45,505 nucleotides of DNA from Thermodesulfobacteriota bacterium (GCA_021604765.1 BQJP01000020.1:1-45505), one strand, 5' to 3'. Numbered from the stretch's first letter, positions 36,269 to 45,495 are shown. Program-made: numbers and translations. Notes: generated by a model from the letters alone, not told the origin.

Positions 36269-37491
36269 GCGAGCTTCTTAGCGCCTATGCCAAGGTTGCA
36301 GGGCAAGATGCAGTTAGTAAGCTTCAGCAACTTGCTGCTCCAATGAAAGGAAAGAAATTTGTACATGTAAATTCCACACGTGTGGGTGGCGGGGTAGCCG
36401 AGATTCTCATGAAAATGGTTCCTCTCATGAACGAGCTTGGAATAGATACAAGCTGGGAAGTTATAACAGGGGAAGATAAATTTTATCAATGCACAAAAAG
36501 TATGCATAACGCCCTTCAGGGAGATCAGGTCGATATTGCAGATGATCTACTAAAGGCTTATGAAGAGACGAACTTCAAAAATGCCGAGGAACTTCGGCCA
36601 ATATTAGAAGAAACAGACTATGTCATCATACATGACCCCCAGCCTGCTCCTTTACTTAGCCTTTGTCCGAATAGAAGAGGAAAGTGGGTCTGGCGCTGTC
36701 ATATAGATGCAAGCAAGCCGCATCCACCGGTTTGGAACTACCTCAGCCAATACGTAAAAGACTACGATGCTAGTTACTTTTCACTAGCAGACTATGCTCA
36801 ACAACTCCCCCATACTCAGTACCTCATTCCCCCTAGTATCGACCCTCTTAGTGAAAAGAACATGGATCTTGATCAATCTGAAATTGAGTCTGTTTATGAA
36901 GAGTTCGATCTAGACCGCAGTCGCCCAATAATGCTTCAGGTCTCAAGATATGACAGATTTAAAGACCCAATTGGCGTCATTGAGGCATATAAGTTTGTTA
37001 AAGAATCAATGCCAGAAATTCAACTGGTACTCGCGGGCGGGGGAGCTACAGATGACCCTGAAGGCGAGGAAGTTCTAAGAGAGGTAAGAGAATCAGCTGG
37101 AGATGACCCTGATATACATATTCTCTTATTACCACCCGACGCTCATGTAACCATAAACGCTCTTCAAAGGGCTTCTGACATTATACTTCAGAAATCATTA
37201 AAAGAAGGGTTCGGTTTAACGGTGACAGAGGCAATGTGGAAGGGAAAACCTGTGATTGGAGGAAATACCGGGGGCATTCGACTCCAGATAGTAAACCACC
37301 ATACAGGATTTTTAGTGGACACTCCTGAAGGCGCTGCACTTAGAATCCAAGATCTTTTGCAAAACCCAGACAAGATGGAAGAAATTGGCAAGAACGCTAA
37401 AGAATATGTACGGGAGAATTTTTTAAATACTCGTCACCTTAGAGAAATACTTAGCCTCTTTACAATTCTCGATAACCAATCCAAAACATAA
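36265..37491 (+). CDS. treT: GT4 glycosyltransferase, probable trehalose synthase TreT
   Basis: Retaining GT-B glycosyltransferase. The N-terminal FVHVNSTRVGGGVAEIL and WEVITGEDKFYQCTKSMHNALQG match TreT, which joins a nucleotide-glucose to glucose to make trehalose in one step. The C-terminal donor-binding motif is EGFGLTVTE (EX7E), followed by AMWKGKPVIGGNTGG. Length 408 fits. Other GT4 enzymes making compatible solutes are possible. It is coupled by ATGA overlap to the DUF5752 gene. Trehalose would protect against osmotic or oxidative stress; a glucokinase-like gene and an MscS channel are close by, though not in the same operon. Confidence 0.82.
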   Translation: MSELLSAYAKVAGQDAVSKLQQLAAPMKGKKFVHVNSTRVGGGVAEILMKMVPLMNELGIDTSWEVITGEDKFYQCTKSMHNALQGDQVDIADDLLKAYEETNFKNAEELRPILEETDYVIIHDPQPAPLLSLCPNRRGKWVWRCHIDASKPHPPVWNYLSQYVKDYDASYFSLADYAQQLPHTQYLIPPSIDPLSEKNMDLDQSEIESVYEEFDLDRSRPIMLQVSRYDRFKDPIGVIEAYKFVKESMPEIQLVLAGGGATDDPEGEEVLREVRESAGDDPDIHILLLPPDAHVTINALQRASDIILQKSLKEGFGLTVTEAMWKGKPVIGGNTGGIRLQIVNHHTGFLVDTPEGAALRIQDLLQNPDKMEEIGKNAKEYVRENFLNTRHLREILSLFTILDNQSKT

Positions 37492-37558
37492 TCAAGCTAA
37501 GCTAATTTGAATTTTTAGGTACCCTAACTCTAAGCTATTAAATATCCGGAGATCAACA

Positions 37559-38020
37559 ATGGGACAATCTGTTAAAGTAGGTGATCTAGCTCCAAACTTT
37601 GCGCTTTTTTCTGAAACAGGCAAAGCTATTGAGCTTCAAGATTACATTGGTATAAAACCTGTAGTTCTATTTTTTTATCCAAAAGACAACACCACTATTT
37701 GCACTAAAGAAGCATGTCATTTCAGGGATAACTTCGATGAATTTCAAAAAATTAATAACGCTGAAGTTATTGGAATTAGCTCAGACACAGAAGAATCCCA
37801 CAAACAATTTTCAGAGAAACACAAGCTCCCTTTTTTGCTCTTAAGTGATCCGGATGAAGATGTTAGACAGGAATACGGGGTGCCGAAAACTTTAGGCATA
37901 TTCCCTGGAAGGGTTACTTATGTTATAGATAAAGACGGAATAATCCGGCATATATTCTCATCTCAATTAAATTACAAAAAACATGTAAAAGAAGCCCTAT
38001 CAGCTTTAAAATCAATTTAA
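37559..38020 (+). CDS. Peroxiredoxin, BCP/PrxQ type
   Basis: Thiol peroxidase that reduces hydrogen and organic peroxides. The active site is FFYPKDNTTICTKEACHFRD, with the peroxidatic Cys at 48 and resolving Cys at 53, the five-residue spacing of atypical 2-Cys PrxQ enzymes. The usual PGC/PVC before the Cys is TIC here. The C-terminal PGRVTYVIDKDGIIRHIF completes the fold. Length 153 is normal. GGAG lies eight bases before the ATG. No OxyR box was seen upstream, so control may be separate from katG. Confidence 0.9.
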   Translation: MGQSVKVGDLAPNFALFSETGKAIELQDYIGIKPVVLFFYPKDNTTICTKEACHFRDNFDEFQKINNAEVIGISSDTEESHKQFSEKHKLPFLLLSDPDEDVRQEYGVPKTLGIFPGRVTYVIDKDGIIRHIFSSQLNYKKHVKEALSALKSI

Positions 38021-38166
38021 ACCGAGATTGTGTGAATACCAACCTGAGGGCTTTTTTATCTCATCTACTTATAAATACTCTTCCTACATGATAAAGTTTC
38101 TAGAATATATGTTCTATCATGCAGAAAATGTTGGTAATATATTGGAACGAATTTGGGAGATATACA

Positions 38167-39549
38167 TTGAAGAATAAACTATGGGCTGGAAGGTTTAAAA
38201 AAGGGACTCATAAAGTAGCAGAAAAATTCTCTGCTTCAATCGACTTTGATCAAAGGCTTTACAAAGAAGATATAGAGGGCAGTATCGCGCACGCAACAAT
38301 GCTTGCGAACGAAGGGATTATATTAAAAAAAGAAGCAGACAAGATAGTAAAAGGCCTTAAACAAATAGAAAAGGAAATATCAGCAGGCAAGTTCCCATTT
38401 AGAGAAGAGTTCGAGGATATTCATCTTAATATAGAGAAACGCTTAATTGAGAAAATCGGAGATGTTGGCGGCAAAATTCATACTGCAAGAAGCAGGAATG
38501 ATCAGATTGCTCTCGATATGCGTCTTTATCTAAGGAAAGAAATTAAGGAAATTATATATCTGCTTAATAATATTTCTGATCATCTAGTTGACCTTGCTGA
38601 AGAGAACATCGATGCAAAAATCCCTCTTTACACACACGTTCAGAGAGGGCAGCCCATACTTCTGTCTCATCAGCTGCTTGCACTGTTTGAAATGCTCAAA
38701 CGTGACCGTGCACGCTACCTGGATTGTTTGAAAAGGGTAAATGTATTACCATTGGGAGCTGGAGCGGGCGCAGGAACAACATTTCCTATTAACAGGAAAC
38801 TTGTAGCCAAGCTTTTAAATTTCCCTGAAGTCTCAACCAACAGTGTTGATACCGTAAGTGATAGGGACTTTATTATCGAGTTTATCTCTACTTCCGCAAA
38901 TTTAATGATGCACCTGAGCAGAATTTCTGAAGAGTTTGTTCTCTGGTCTACTAAGGAATTTGATTTTGTGGACTTGGGAGATGAATTCACAACAGGTTCA
39001 AGCATTATGCCTCAGAAACGTAATCCAGATATGGCTGAGCTAATCCGAGGAAAAACGGGAAGGGTTTATGGTAACCAGGTTGCTATTCTAACTCTTATGA
39101 AAGGTTTACCCTTTTCATATAACAGAGACATGCAGGAAGACAAAGAACCCATGTTTGACACTGTCGATACCGTCAAGGCATGTCTTGAGGTGCTTTCAGC
39201 AATGTTGAACAGTATCAAGTTTAAGAGCGAGAATATGAAAGAAGCTCTTAATGAAGGATTCATTACTGCAACAGACGTTGCCGACTATTTGAGCCGAAAG
39301 GGTTTACCATTCAGGCAGTCTCATGAGGTCACCGGAAAGATAGTCAGCTATGCCGAGGGAAAAGGCCTTGAACTCATGGATCTTAATATCTCGGAATTCA
39401 AGAAGTTTTCTAAACTTTTCGAAGAAGATCTCTACAAATATATAACTCTGGATGGATCGATCAATAGCAGGAAATCCCACGGCGGCACTGCCAAAAAGAA
39501 TGTCCTCAAAATGATTAAAACTGCCAGGAAAGAAATTTCTGCATGGTAG
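38167..39549 (+). CDS. argH: Argininosuccinate lyase
   Basis: Splits argininosuccinate into arginine and fumarate, the last step of arginine synthesis. I place the start at TTG 38167: GGGAGA lies six bases upstream and the protein then begins as the family does, with LKNKLWAGRF. An ATG at 38119 would add 16 residues that look non-homologous. Family signatures include HTARSRNDQIALDMRLYL, YTHVQRGQPILLSHQLLA and the catalytic flexible loop GSSIMPQKRNPD. With this start it has 460 residues, the normal length. It is a single gene, not linked to argG. Confidence 0.95.
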   Translation: MKNKLWAGRFKKGTHKVAEKFSASIDFDQRLYKEDIEGSIAHATMLANEGIILKKEADKIVKGLKQIEKEISAGKFPFREEFEDIHLNIEKRLIEKIGDVGGKIHTARSRNDQIALDMRLYLRKEIKEIIYLLNNISDHLVDLAEENIDAKIPLYTHVQRGQPILLSHQLLALFEMLKRDRARYLDCLKRVNVLPLGAGAGAGTTFPINRKLVAKLLNFPEVSTNSVDTVSDRDFIIEFISTSANLMMHLSRISEEFVLWSTKEFDFVDLGDEFTTGSSIMPQKRNPDMAELIRGKTGRVYGNQVAILTLMKGLPFSYNRDMQEDKEPMFDTVDTVKACLEVLSAMLNSIKFKSENMKEALNEGFITATDVADYLSRKGLPFRQSHEVTGKIVSYAEGKGLELMDLNISEFKKFSKLFEEDLYKYITLDGSINSRKSHGGTAKKNVLKMIKTARKEISAW

Positions 39550-39636
39550 AATTCGTTCATACAAATCATAAATAGTAATCTAAGAGAATCCATCTGTGTT
39601 TGAGATGCATATTAAAGATTGGTGAACAAAAAAATT

Positions 39637-40596
39637 ATGGGTCTACTCGTAGAAGGCAAATGGCAGGATAAATGGTATGACACCAAATCAACTGGTGGGC
39701 GCTTTGTAAGAAGAGAAAGTCAATTCAGAGACTGGATTACAGCCGATGGGTCTTCAGGCTTTAAAGCAGAGTCAGACCGATATCATCTTTATATATCTTT
39801 AGCATGCCCCTGGGCGCACCGTGCTCTAATATTCAGAAAAATAAAAAAACTAGAAGATATAATATCTCTTTCTATCGTCGATCCCCTGATGGAAGAAAAT
39901 GGATGGGAGTTTACAGACTATGCGGGCACTATTGCAGATCCGATAAACAGTGCTGGATATTTACATGAAATATATACAGCAGCCAAACCCGACTACACTG
40001 GCAGGGTTACAGTTCCTATTCTATGGGATAAAAAAAAGAAGACAATAGTGAATAATGAATCTTCAGAAATTATTCGTATGTTGAATTCTGAATTTAACGA
40101 ATTTGGAGATTCTACACTGGATTTTTATCCTGAAGATTTAAGGGATGAAATTGAGAAAATCAATGCCGTTGTATACAACAACATCAATAATGGAGTTTAC
40201 AAATGCGGCTTTGCTACAACACAGGAAGCTTATGAAGAAGCATTTCATAAACTATTCAAAACACTCGATGAGATTGAAACAATACTCAGCAAGAACAGAT
40301 ACCTTGTCGGTGACAAATTAACAGAAGCTGATTGGCGTTTATTCACAACACTACTAAGGTTTGATTCGGTTTACTATTCTCACTTTAAATGCAATTTAAG
40401 AAGGATTGAAGAATACCCACACATGTCCAACTATATCAGAGAGTTGTATCAGTACCCGGGAGTCGCGGAAACTGTAAATTTCAAACATATAAAAGAGCAT
40501 TACTTCAAAAGCCATAAGACTATAAACCCCACTGGAGTAGTTCCAATCGGACCACAGCTTAATCTTTCCACACCCCATAACAGAATCAAGCTTTAA
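39637..40596 (+). CDS. Glutathionyl-hydroquinone reductase (YqjG/ECM4 family)
   Basis: Xi-class glutathione transferase that uses glutathione to reduce glutathionyl-hydroquinones. The N-terminal thioredoxin-like domain holds the active Cys in SLACPWAHRALIF; the family start MGLLVEGKWQDKWYDTKSTG places the first codon at ATG 39637. TTG at 39619 or GTG at 39622 would add six or five residues. The helical C-terminal domain includes NNGVYKCGFATTQEAYEEAF and VGDKLTEADWRLFTTLLRF. The presence of gshA 1.6 kb downstream, on the other strand, supports a glutathione-using cell. Confidence 0.9.
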   Translation: MGLLVEGKWQDKWYDTKSTGGRFVRRESQFRDWITADGSSGFKAESDRYHLYISLACPWAHRALIFRKIKKLEDIISLSIVDPLMEENGWEFTDYAGTIADPINSAGYLHEIYTAAKPDYTGRVTVPILWDKKKKTIVNNESSEIIRMLNSEFNEFGDSTLDFYPEDLRDEIEKINAVVYNNINNGVYKCGFATTQEAYEEAFHKLFKTLDEIETILSKNRYLVGDKLTEADWRLFTTLLRFDSVYYSHFKCNLRRIEEYPHMSNYIRELYQYPGVAETVNFKHIKEHYFKSHKTINPTGVVPIGPQLNLSTPHNRIKL

Positions 40597-40734
40597 ATTT
40601 TTTATTCTCTAAATTCACTATTGCTTATAAAGAAATTAGTAATGATAATTATCTTTAATGGCGACATTGTATAAACAATCTGGGTGTAATAGTTATTTGC
40701 AAGCTAGAATAGTCATTCAATTTTGGAGTATGGG

Positions 40735-42135
40735 ATGAATCCGGATTCCGGCAGCGCTGCACATCACAGAGGTTTGAACAAAGTAATATCTAAGCTTTCT
40801 ACAACTGAAAAAGGAAGCTCTATGGTCTTGTTTTGGGCACTTATTGTTGGGGCTCTAACAGGATTTATGGGAGCCTTATTTCAACTCGCCTTGGCTCAAA
40901 TAGCCACAGCAAAAGATATGTTCTTCGAGTTTCTGGAAGTAACTCCAGGATTACCGCTAATCAGCTCAATAATACTTTCAGGGGTAATGGTATTTATCGC
41001 ATTCTTATTGGTTAGAAAACTTGCACCTGAAACAGGCGGCAGTGGCGTGCAGGAAATTGAGGGTGGTTTGGAGGGGTTAAGGCCCCTTAGATGGAAAAGG
41101 GTTATTCCTATTAAGTTTTTTGGTGGCTTACTGTCTCTTGGAAGCGGCATGGTAATGGGACGAGAGGGACCTACCATTCAGATTGGTGGAAACATCGGAA
41201 AAATGATTTCAGATATTTTCAAAGTTAGTAAAATCGATACCCATGCTCTAGTTGCTGCAGGCGCAGGTGGAGGACTTTCTGCAGCTTTTAATGCTCCGCT
41301 AGCTGGAATTCTTTTTGTTATCGAAGAGATGAGACCAGAGTTTAAGTACAACTTTTTAACAGTTCAAGCCGTTATAATAGCTTCTGCTACCGCTGATATC
41401 GTGCTTAGGCTAATGGTTGGTCAACAACTAGCAATTCCAATGAATATGCTCTCTACACCACCATTACCTTCCCTTTTCTTGTTCTTAATATTTGGATGCG
41501 TGTTCGGAGTATTTGGATTTTTCTTTAATCGATTACTCGTACGTACGCTTAATTTCTTTTCAAACTTGACAGGTTGGCCGTTCACATTAACCGGTCTCAT
41601 CGTAGGAGGTATAATTGGAGCGCTTGTCTGGTACTTCCCTGATGCAATCGGAGGAGGTTACGTCGTTATACCTAAAGCTCTAAGCGGATCAATACCTGTT
41701 ATGATGCTTCTGTTACTGTTTTTTATCAGGTTTGGGACAACTATGGTTAGTTACGGTTCGGGTTCAATAGGGGGTATTTTTGCTCCTATGTTAGCACTTG
41801 GGACTTTATTTGGGATGTGGTTCGGACACTTTGCTCACTTCTTACTGCCCGAACTAGTCGTTCAGCCTGAAGTATTTGCAGTAGCGGGAATGGCAGCTCT
41901 GTTTTGTGCAACTGTGAGAGCTCCTCTTACGGGGATAGCCCTAACTATTGAAATGACTGGGAACTATCTGATGATACTGCCGCTAATCCTTACTTGTTTC
42001 ACCGCTACAATCGTAGCTCAGGGCTTAGGTGGGCAGCCTATTTATACGGTGCTTTTAAAAAGGACTTTAGATTTAGCTAAGAAATCAGGCCAGATGCTTA
42101 TGCCAGAGAAATCAAATGAACTTGAGAAAAGTTAA
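40735..42135 (+). CDS. ClC-family chloride transporter
   Basis: Homodimeric inner-membrane anion transporter with about 18 helical segments. The selectivity motifs are visible: GGSGVQEIEGGLEG (Ser that coordinates chloride, though Gln replaces the usual Pro), GREGPTIQ with the gating Glu, and NAPLAGILFVIEEM with the internal Glu used for proton coupling. Both Glu residues suggest a 2Cl-/H+ antiporter rather than a channel. There are no C-terminal CBS domains, as in E. coli ClcA. The start is ATG 40735 because GGAG lies six bases upstream; TTG at 40723 would add four residues. Confidence 0.9.
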   Translation: MNPDSGSAAHHRGLNKVISKLSTTEKGSSMVLFWALIVGALTGFMGALFQLALAQIATAKDMFFEFLEVTPGLPLISSIILSGVMVFIAFLLVRKLAPETGGSGVQEIEGGLEGLRPLRWKRVIPIKFFGGLLSLGSGMVMGREGPTIQIGGNIGKMISDIFKVSKIDTHALVAAGAGGGLSAAFNAPLAGILFVIEEMRPEFKYNFLTVQAVIIASATADIVLRLMVGQQLAIPMNMLSTPPLPSLFLFLIFGCVFGVFGFFFNRLLVRTLNFFSNLTGWPFTLTGLIVGGIIGALVWYFPDAIGGGYVVIPKALSGSIPVMMLLLLFFIRFGTTMVSYGSGSIGGIFAPMLALGTLFGMWFGHFAHFLLPELVVQPEVFAVAGMAALFCATVRAPLTGIALTIEMTGNYLMILPLILTCFTATIVAQGLGGQPIYTVLLKRTLDLAKKSGQMLMPEKSNELEKS

Positions 42136-42147
42136 GAGAATTATAAT

Positions 42148-43410
42148 TTAGGCTACTTCTTCTTTACAACCACCTTCATCCAGAATCTTTTCTATTTCAT
42201 ATCCTGCAGCTATAGTTGCAATACGAGCAACTAGCTCAAGAGCAGGAGAACATAGAGTATCTACTTCATCCAAATGCGTAGTCTCATCACAGGGATCTAT
42301 ATGAGCAAATTCCATTCCCCGTGAATTTAGGTTTTCCAAAGTACTGCGGCTCTTATTAAGTCTAAGAAAACCTCCAGCGACTTTAGAATCAACAAGATAA
42401 AATACCGGTTCGGCTGAAATATCAGAACCGTATTTAAAAGATGTTGGAATACCTTCCTGAATAACGACGTCTCTCACGGCATTTCCACCTTTACTAACTC
42501 TCATTCGTTTTCTTTTCTCTGAATTTAAACCCCTAACGTCATCTCCGCTTGACACATTCACAACAGCCATGCCATATGTACCGGAGTTGCTCTTGATAAA
42601 CAAATACGGCTCTTCAGAAACGCCCCTTTGCTCATATTCTGATTTTAACCTTGCAATCATATTATCAACTACTTGCGCTACTCTTTCTCTATCCTCTCGA
42701 TTATCGAAATCCACTCCATAATCTTCTATTGTATCGATAGATATTATCCAAGGGTCTAGTCCTAGGATATCAGCCACTTCTGCAGCAAGTTTATTGTAAA
42801 ACTCAAAATGTATGCTTTTTTTTCTTGTGTGCCAGCCTATCTCCACAGGAGGTTCTACAGGTTGGGTTATATCCCTTAGAGTTTGTGGGCACCGCTCGGA
42901 AAAGTCATTATTTATTAGTAATAAATCGGGGTTAAAATTTGGAATAGTTACTCTGTTATCTTGTTTTAAAGCTCTATAAGCTTTTACTTTGTTGCCTGAC
43001 GCCGCATCAAATTCCATTTCATTTGGTAAATCATCCTCTGATATTATTCCCACTTCCACCCTATAGCCTATTCTTTCAATTATAGATTTGAGTACCGATA
43101 TATTTTCCCAGTAAAAAGTATTTCTGGTATGAAGCTCGGGAACAATAAGAATATTACCAATGCTAGGATATTCCCTATTGAAGTAATCTTTAAATAGCGA
43201 AGATGCCTGATTTCTAAATATGTCTGAAAGATTATTAAAACCTGCTGGGAAAATATTAGTATCCACCGTTACAATCTTATGGTCAGATATTCTTAGATCA
43301 ACAGAAGTATAAAGTGGAATAAATGCTTTTTCGACCTGATCCTTAATCCATAAATCTAGTTTATCCTTATTTTCTGCTATTTTTCTATCTAATTCTTGAA
43401 GATGTTTCAT
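42148..43410 (-). CDS. gshA: Glutamate-cysteine ligase, Acidithiobacillus-type GshA
   Basis: Makes gamma-glutamylcysteine, the first step of glutathione synthesis. The sequence fits the third, ATP-grasp-like GshA family found in Acidithiobacillus and some proteobacteria, not the E. coli or plant types. Segments used: KAFIPLYTSVDLRISDHKIV at the start, NILIVPELHTRNTFYWEN, VEIGWHTRKKSIHFEFYNKL, PYLFIKSNSGTYGMAV and FYLVDSKVAGGFLRLN. Length 420 is typical. It lies seven bases after the RDD gene and is probably co-transcribed. No gshB is in the window; GS-HQ reductase is nearby. Confidence 0.85.
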   Translation of the reverse strand: MKHLQELDRKIAENKDKLDLWIKDQVEKAFIPLYTSVDLRISDHKIVTVDTNIFPAGFNNLSDIFRNQASSLFKDYFNREYPSIGNILIVPELHTRNTFYWENISVLKSIIERIGYRVEVGIISEDDLPNEMEFDAASGNKVKAYRALKQDNRVTIPNFNPDLLLINNDFSERCPQTLRDITQPVEPPVEIGWHTRKKSIHFEFYNKLAAEVADILGLDPWIISIDTIEDYGVDFDNREDRERVAQVVDNMIARLKSEYEQRGVSEEPYLFIKSNSGTYGMAVVNVSSGDDVRGLNSEKRKRMRVSKGGNAVRDVVIQEGIPTSFKYGSDISAEPVFYLVDSKVAGGFLRLNKSRSTLENLNSRGMEFAHIDPCDETTHLDEVDTLCSPALELVARIATIAAGYEIEKILDEGGCKEEVA

Positions 43411-43417
43411 TTATGTA

Positions 43418-43942
43418 TTATTCCTTTACAACGTAAGTTCCTGCAACTTTATCATGCCAAGATTGAGAGTTTCTATCAAATATAGACCAGATGAAACCAA
43501 GAAATAAGAATGAGGCTGAAATATAATAGCCGATCCACCTTACAAATGATTGCCAAAATCCAATTGAATTACCCTCGTCGGATATGATTCTAATCCCCAT
43601 TAACATCTTGCCAATGGTCCTACCCCCATAACCATTAAGAATAACAAAATAAGATGACCCGAGAAAAAATAGAAGCAGATATATTGGCATGAAAACTCGT
43701 CTTAAGCTAAAGGAATCTATATTCGTATCTTGCAAATAATAGATACCGACCCCAAAAGCCAGTAAAGAGATAATTGCTACTATAATTAGATCTATAAAGA
43801 ATGCCAGAGCCCTTGAATTTAATCCCGCCAAATTAAATGATATAAAGTCGTCATTATGGTTATCTGTTTCCATTATGGATTCAGGTAAATCACTCACAGA
43901 ATTTTTATCAGGATGAGTCTTATCTATATCGTTATTTGACAT
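43418..43942 (-). CDS. RDD-family membrane protein, 174 aa
   Basis: Small integral membrane protein with three or four hydrophobic segments. RDD marks are NSRALAFFIDLIIVAI, GGRTIGKMLMGIRIISDEG, and SIFDRNSQSWHDKVAGTYVV at the C-terminus. The function of the family is unclear; some members act in ion transport. The first about 35 residues are polar. I start at ATG 43942; a TTG at 43969 would add nine residues, and neither has a clear ribosome-binding site. It is first in an apparent operon with gshA. Confidence 0.82.
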   Translation of the reverse strand: MSNNDIDKTHPDKNSVSDLPESIMETDNHNDDFISFNLAGLNSRALAFFIDLIIVAIISLLAFGVGIYYLQDTNIDSFSLRRVFMPIYLLLFFLGSSYFVILNGYGGRTIGKMLMGIRIISDEGNSIGFWQSFVRWIGYYISASFLFLGFIWSIFDRNSQSWHDKVAGTYVVKE

Positions 43943-44092
43943 TTTATTTGATGCACTAACTGTTAGCAAAGATGCTTCTTATTTTTTGACTATTATCTAA
44001 GATCAAAGATGCCTGTGCTACCTCGTAGTATGTTACTTTATAATTCGAATCAAAAGCAAGTTAAATAAGGGAAAGAGATTTGATTAAAAGAA

Positions 44093-44135
44093 CTGCACCT
44101 GCTCATAAACTTATATAGTTTAGATACAGGTGCAG
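44093..44135 (-). terminator. Two-part hairpin terminator after the DsbA-like gene
   Basis: CTGCACCTG pairs with CAGGTGCAG (nine bases). Inside it TAAACT pairs with AGTTTA around a five-base loop, with four-base internal bulges on both sides. On the minus strand it is followed by TTCTTTTAATC. Confidence 0.7.
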
Positions 44136-44159
44136 TGAATTTTCTTAATTTAATTTTAT

Positions 44160-45425
44160 TTAGGAACCTTCAGATAATTTCAAGTCAATTGCTGACTTAA
44201 CACCCTCAGGGTTGGCTCCTGGAACTTTCATACCGTTGACAACAAAAGTTGGGGTGGAGTTTACACCAATAGATTGTGCTTCAGCCATGTCGGCTTTTAC
44301 TCTAGCCGCCATCTCATCTGACGCTACACATTTATCAAACTCTGCAGTGTTCAATCCTATTTCTTTAGCATAACCATTAAAGGTTTCATCAGCGGTTTCT
44401 AACTTAATTTTCTTCTGATTATCAAACACTTTATCGTGGAAAGCCCAGAACTTATCATTTCCTTGCTCATATGCGCAAAGTGATGCAATGGATGCTTTCA
44501 TAGCCCAATTGTGGTTTGGTAGCGGATACTGTTTAAAAGAGATTGAAACTTTACCTTCATAATCTTTTAAGATTTGAGGTAGCATTTCCTTTCCTCTTTG
44601 ACAAAATGGACACTGAAAATCTGAGTATTCAACTACAGTAACCTGGGCGCCTTCTGTCCCTTTGGTTGGAACATTATCAAGAGATATTCTGTCCATAGCT
44701 TCTTTGTGCGGGTCAATAGTTGAATCAAGGATATCTGTGCCTAGACCGGGTGCGCCTAAAACCATATGTTTTCCGTCCGTGCTAACAAAAAGAGGTACTT
44801 GCTGACGCGCACCGCCTATAGACCCCTTTTTTAAACCTGCAACACCTGTATCTTTAAAATCTTTGGTGCTTATAATATCTGTGCCCAAAATTACATACTG
44901 AGCATCACCCATTATGAAGAGTGGCACTTGATTTCTGCCTGCCTGAATCGTACCTTTCTTAAATCCCGCAAAACCGGAATCTTCAAAATCCTTAGTGCTT
45001 ACCAGACTTGCGCCTATCATTAGAGACTGACCATCTTCACTTATAAGAACCGGTATATTATTTGGACCGTATGGAATAGTGCCCTGTTTTAAACCCTTTA
45101 CACCAGATGCCTCAAAACTATCCGTGCTTGTGGGTTTACCTATTAGGACATATTTGCCGTCATCACTGATAATGAAAGGAAGTTCTTGATCTCCGCGATC
45201 AGTTATGATTGAAAAAACCCCTTCTTTAAATCCTTCGATTGGGCTCGCCTCAAACCCCGCTACTGTAACTTCTGCATCGGGTGGAACTTGAGTTCCAAAC
45301 CTATTCTTAAAGAAAGACTTTAATCTGGCAGCCTCATCTTTTGACATTGGTTCTGCAAATGAAGAACTCCCAACTATAAAAAAGCATAGCGCTAGTATTG
45401 CCGCTCCTAAAAATTTAACTCTCAT
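44160..45425 (-). CDS. Exported DsbA-like thioredoxin-fold protein with four N-terminal repeats
   Basis: Periplasmic protein of 421 residues. Residues 1-24 are a signal peptide (LGAAILALCFFIVGSSSFA). Residues about 52-226 contain four tandem repeats of roughly 43 residues; from about 250 comes a DsbA/BdbD-type thioredoxin domain with the active site CPFC at 272-275 and the cis-Pro in STPTF (about 390). Two more cysteines (C317, C366) could form a structural disulfide. It probably oxidises or isomerises disulfides in secreted proteins. AGGAGG lies seven bases before the ATG and a good promoter is upstream; it is a single gene with its own terminator. No DsbB or DsbD partner is in the window. 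Confidence 0.88.
   Translation of the reverse strand: MRVKFLGAAILALCFFIVGSSSFAEPMSKDEAARLKSFFKNRFGTQVPPDAEVTVAGFEASPIEGFKEGVFSIITDRGDQELPFIISDDGKYVLIGKPTSTDSFEASGVKGLKQGTIPYGPNNIPVLISEDGQSLMIGASLVSTKDFEDSGFAGFKKGTIQAGRNQVPLFIMGDAQYVILGTDIISTKDFKDTGVAGLKKGSIGGARQQVPLFVSTDGKHMVLGAPGLGTDILDSTIDPHKEAMDRISLDNVPTKGTEGAQVTVVEYSDFQCPFCQRGKEMLPQILKDYEGKVSISFKQYPLPNHNWAMKASIASLCAYEQGNDKFWAFHDKVFDNQKKIKLETADETFNGYAKEIGLNTAEFDKCVASDEMAARVKADMAEAQSIGVNSTPTFVVNGMKVPGANPEGVKSAIDLKLSEGS
44748..45272 (-). repeat. Four tandem coding repeats resembling the DsbC N-terminal domain
   Basis: Each unit has the form F-x-x-SG-x-x-G-x-KxGxI, then about 10 residues, PLFIxxDGxYxxxG. Examples are FEASGVKGLKQGTI, FEDSGFAGFKKGTI and FKDTGVAGLKKGSI, each followed by a segment like VLISEDGQSLMIGA. 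The pattern SPIEGFKEGVFSI then ISDDGKYVLIG in unit 1 recalls the DsbC/DsbG dimerisation domain. Confidence 0.75.
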
Positions 45426-45467
45426 TACTTGCCTCCTATTTCTTAAAAGCTATTTTGATTAGCTAAA

Positions 45468-45495
45468 ACTATACCACTGAATGTTTAGAAAGCAA
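45468..45495 (-). promoter_or_regulatory. Promoter of the DsbA-like gene
   Basis: Minus-strand TTGCTT, 16-base spacer, TATAGT, giving a leader of about 35 bases with AGGAGG near its end. Confidence 0.55.

Noticed and set aside
38119-38166. Upstream ATG for argH
   Set aside because: The extra 16 residues do not resemble the family, and the TTG at 38167 has a better ribosome-binding site.
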